Assembly (NCBI GenBank): GCA_007135895.1
Contig: SLHZ01000057.1
Coordinates: forward strand, 1-6,679
Direction: 5' to 3'
Length of the DNA stretch: 6,679 nucleotides
DNA from: Balneolales bacterium
GTDB taxonomy: Bacteria > Bacteroidota > Rhodothermia > Balneolales > Natronogracilivirgulaceae
Shown: positions 6,022 through 6,679 of the stretch, one piece after another
Numbering within the stretch: position 1 is the stretch's first letter
How the letters are laid out: the number at the start of each line of letters is the position of its first letter
The notes under the pieces: generated by a model
The model's input: the letters and a program-made list of their open reading frames with translations, nothing else
Databases searched by the model: none
Told to the model about the DNA's origin: nothing
Made by a program: the position numbers and the translations under genes

Positions 6022-6679
6022 ATGAATCGCAGATCATTCTTACGCAACAGCGCCATCATTGGAACCGGTTTGAGCCTCGGCGGTCTTTATCCCGGCTCTC
6101 TTTCATACGGATCATCATGGAACCGCGTTACCATCCTGCATACCAATGACACACACTCGCGTATCGAGCCGTTTCCCGCTTCGGCTCCACGATATGCCGG
6201 CATGGGCGGTGCTGCGCGAAGGGCGACACTCATACGAAGGATACGGTCTGAGTTCCCGGAATCGCTGCTGCTCGATGCCGGCGATGTTTTCCAGGGCACA
6301 CCCTATTTCAACAAATACAACGGGGCTCTGGATTTCGACGTAATGACGCGTATGGGGTACGACGCCGTTACCATCGGCAACCACGAATTTGACAATGGAG
6401 TCGAAGGATTTGAGCAGGTGATGGACCGGGCGCGATTCCCGCTGGTCAGCTCCAATTATGATTTCGGCACTACCCGGATGGGCTTGCGCATCCATCCGTT
6501 TATCATCCGACAGGTGGCAGGGGTGAAAATCGGGATCTTTGGACTCGGTATTGCTTTCGACGGTCTCGTTCTGCCGCATTTGCACAAGGGAGTCCGTTAC
6601 AATGATCCCGTACAGGTGGCTGATGACATGGTGAAAACCCTTAAAGGATATCACCGGTGTGATATGGTTATCTGCCTCA
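6022..6679 (+). CDS. Tat-exported metallophosphatase, N-terminal half of a split 5'-nucleotidase, 3'-truncated
   Basis: The frame is open from the ATG at 6022 to the window end (219 codons) and continues outside. The N-terminus has a twin-arginine signal: NRRSFLR (2-8) followed by a weakly hydrophobic, glycine-rich segment to about residue 30. The calcineurin-like metallophosphatase motifs of the UshA/CD73 family follow in order: LHTNDTH (39-45) with D43 and H45, DAGDVFQGTP (85-94) with D88, and GNHEFDNG (119-126) with N120, H121 and E122, which together hold the dinuclear metal site and the catalytic dyad. Next comes SNYDF and the GIFGLG strand. The enzyme should hydrolyse phosphate esters of nucleotides or related compounds outside the cytoplasm. 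Its partner substrate domain is probably the lipoprotein encoded 140 bp upstream. The start lies in AATAAAAACCC with no Shine-Dalgarno site. Whether a C-terminal domain follows beyond the edge cannot be seen. Confidence 0.9.
   Translation, partial: MNRRSFLRNSAIIGTGLSLGGLYPGSLSYGSSWNRVTILHTNDTHSRIEPFPASAPRYAGMGGAARRATLIRRIRSEFPESLLLDAGDVFQGTPYFNKYNGALDFDVMTRMGYDAVTIGNHEFDNGVEGFEQVMDRARFPLVSSNYDFGTTRMGLRIHPFIIRQVAGVKIGIFGLGIAFDGLVLPHLHKGVRYNDPVQVADDMVKTLKGYHRCDMVICL

Noticed and set aside
6115..6654. 179-codon open frame on the - strand
   Set aside because: It is antisense to the metallophosphatase, whose metal-binding motifs lie in order in the + frame.

Overview
The window is an ordinary-looking chromosomal segment with all genes on the + strand. 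The most likely source is a member of the Bacteroidota or the related Balneolota/Rhodothermota (FCB group). Four things suggest this: a fused aspartokinase-homoserine dehydrogenase, an MnmA with the NPCxxCN form, a 5'-nucleotidase split into two genes, and A/T-rich start regions without a clear Shine-Dalgarno sequence. Base composition looks balanced by eye. The lineage is an inference and not a database result.

Left part (1-4061): three closely spaced genes, probably one transcription unit. First is the 3' two-thirds of thrA (ACT regulatory domains plus homoserine dehydrogenase; the aspartokinase catalytic part lies off the left edge). After 22 bp comes a complete thrC (threonine synthase), and after 34 bp a complete mnmA (tRNA U34 2-thiolase). 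No homoserine kinase gene lies between thrA and thrC, so the step that links their products must be encoded elsewhere.

Middle (4062-4266): a 205-bp non-coding gap that ends the first unit and probably carries the promoter of the second. It holds a possible Bacteroidota-type promoter, a perfect 10-bp inverted repeat with a 34-nt spacer, and two tiny ORFs that chain by ATGA overlaps into the next gene.

Right part (4267-6679): three genes for exported proteins. They are a secreted protein resembling the DUF4412 family, a lipoprotein that is only the C-terminal (nucleoside-binding) domain of a 5'-nucleotidase, and the start of a Tat-signal metallophosphatase that is the N-terminal (catalytic) half of such an enzyme. 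The two halves would have to meet outside the cytoplasm after export by different routes. The 140-bp gap between them holds a four-copy 17-bp tandem repeat.

I do not see a clearly new system here. The points most worth a second look are the split nucleotidase with its two export signals, the loss of the ribose-binding Asp in its substrate domain, the 17-bp repeat array and the inverted repeat upstream of 4267. No tRNA, rRNA, CRISPR, insertion sequence or convincing rho-independent terminator was found.
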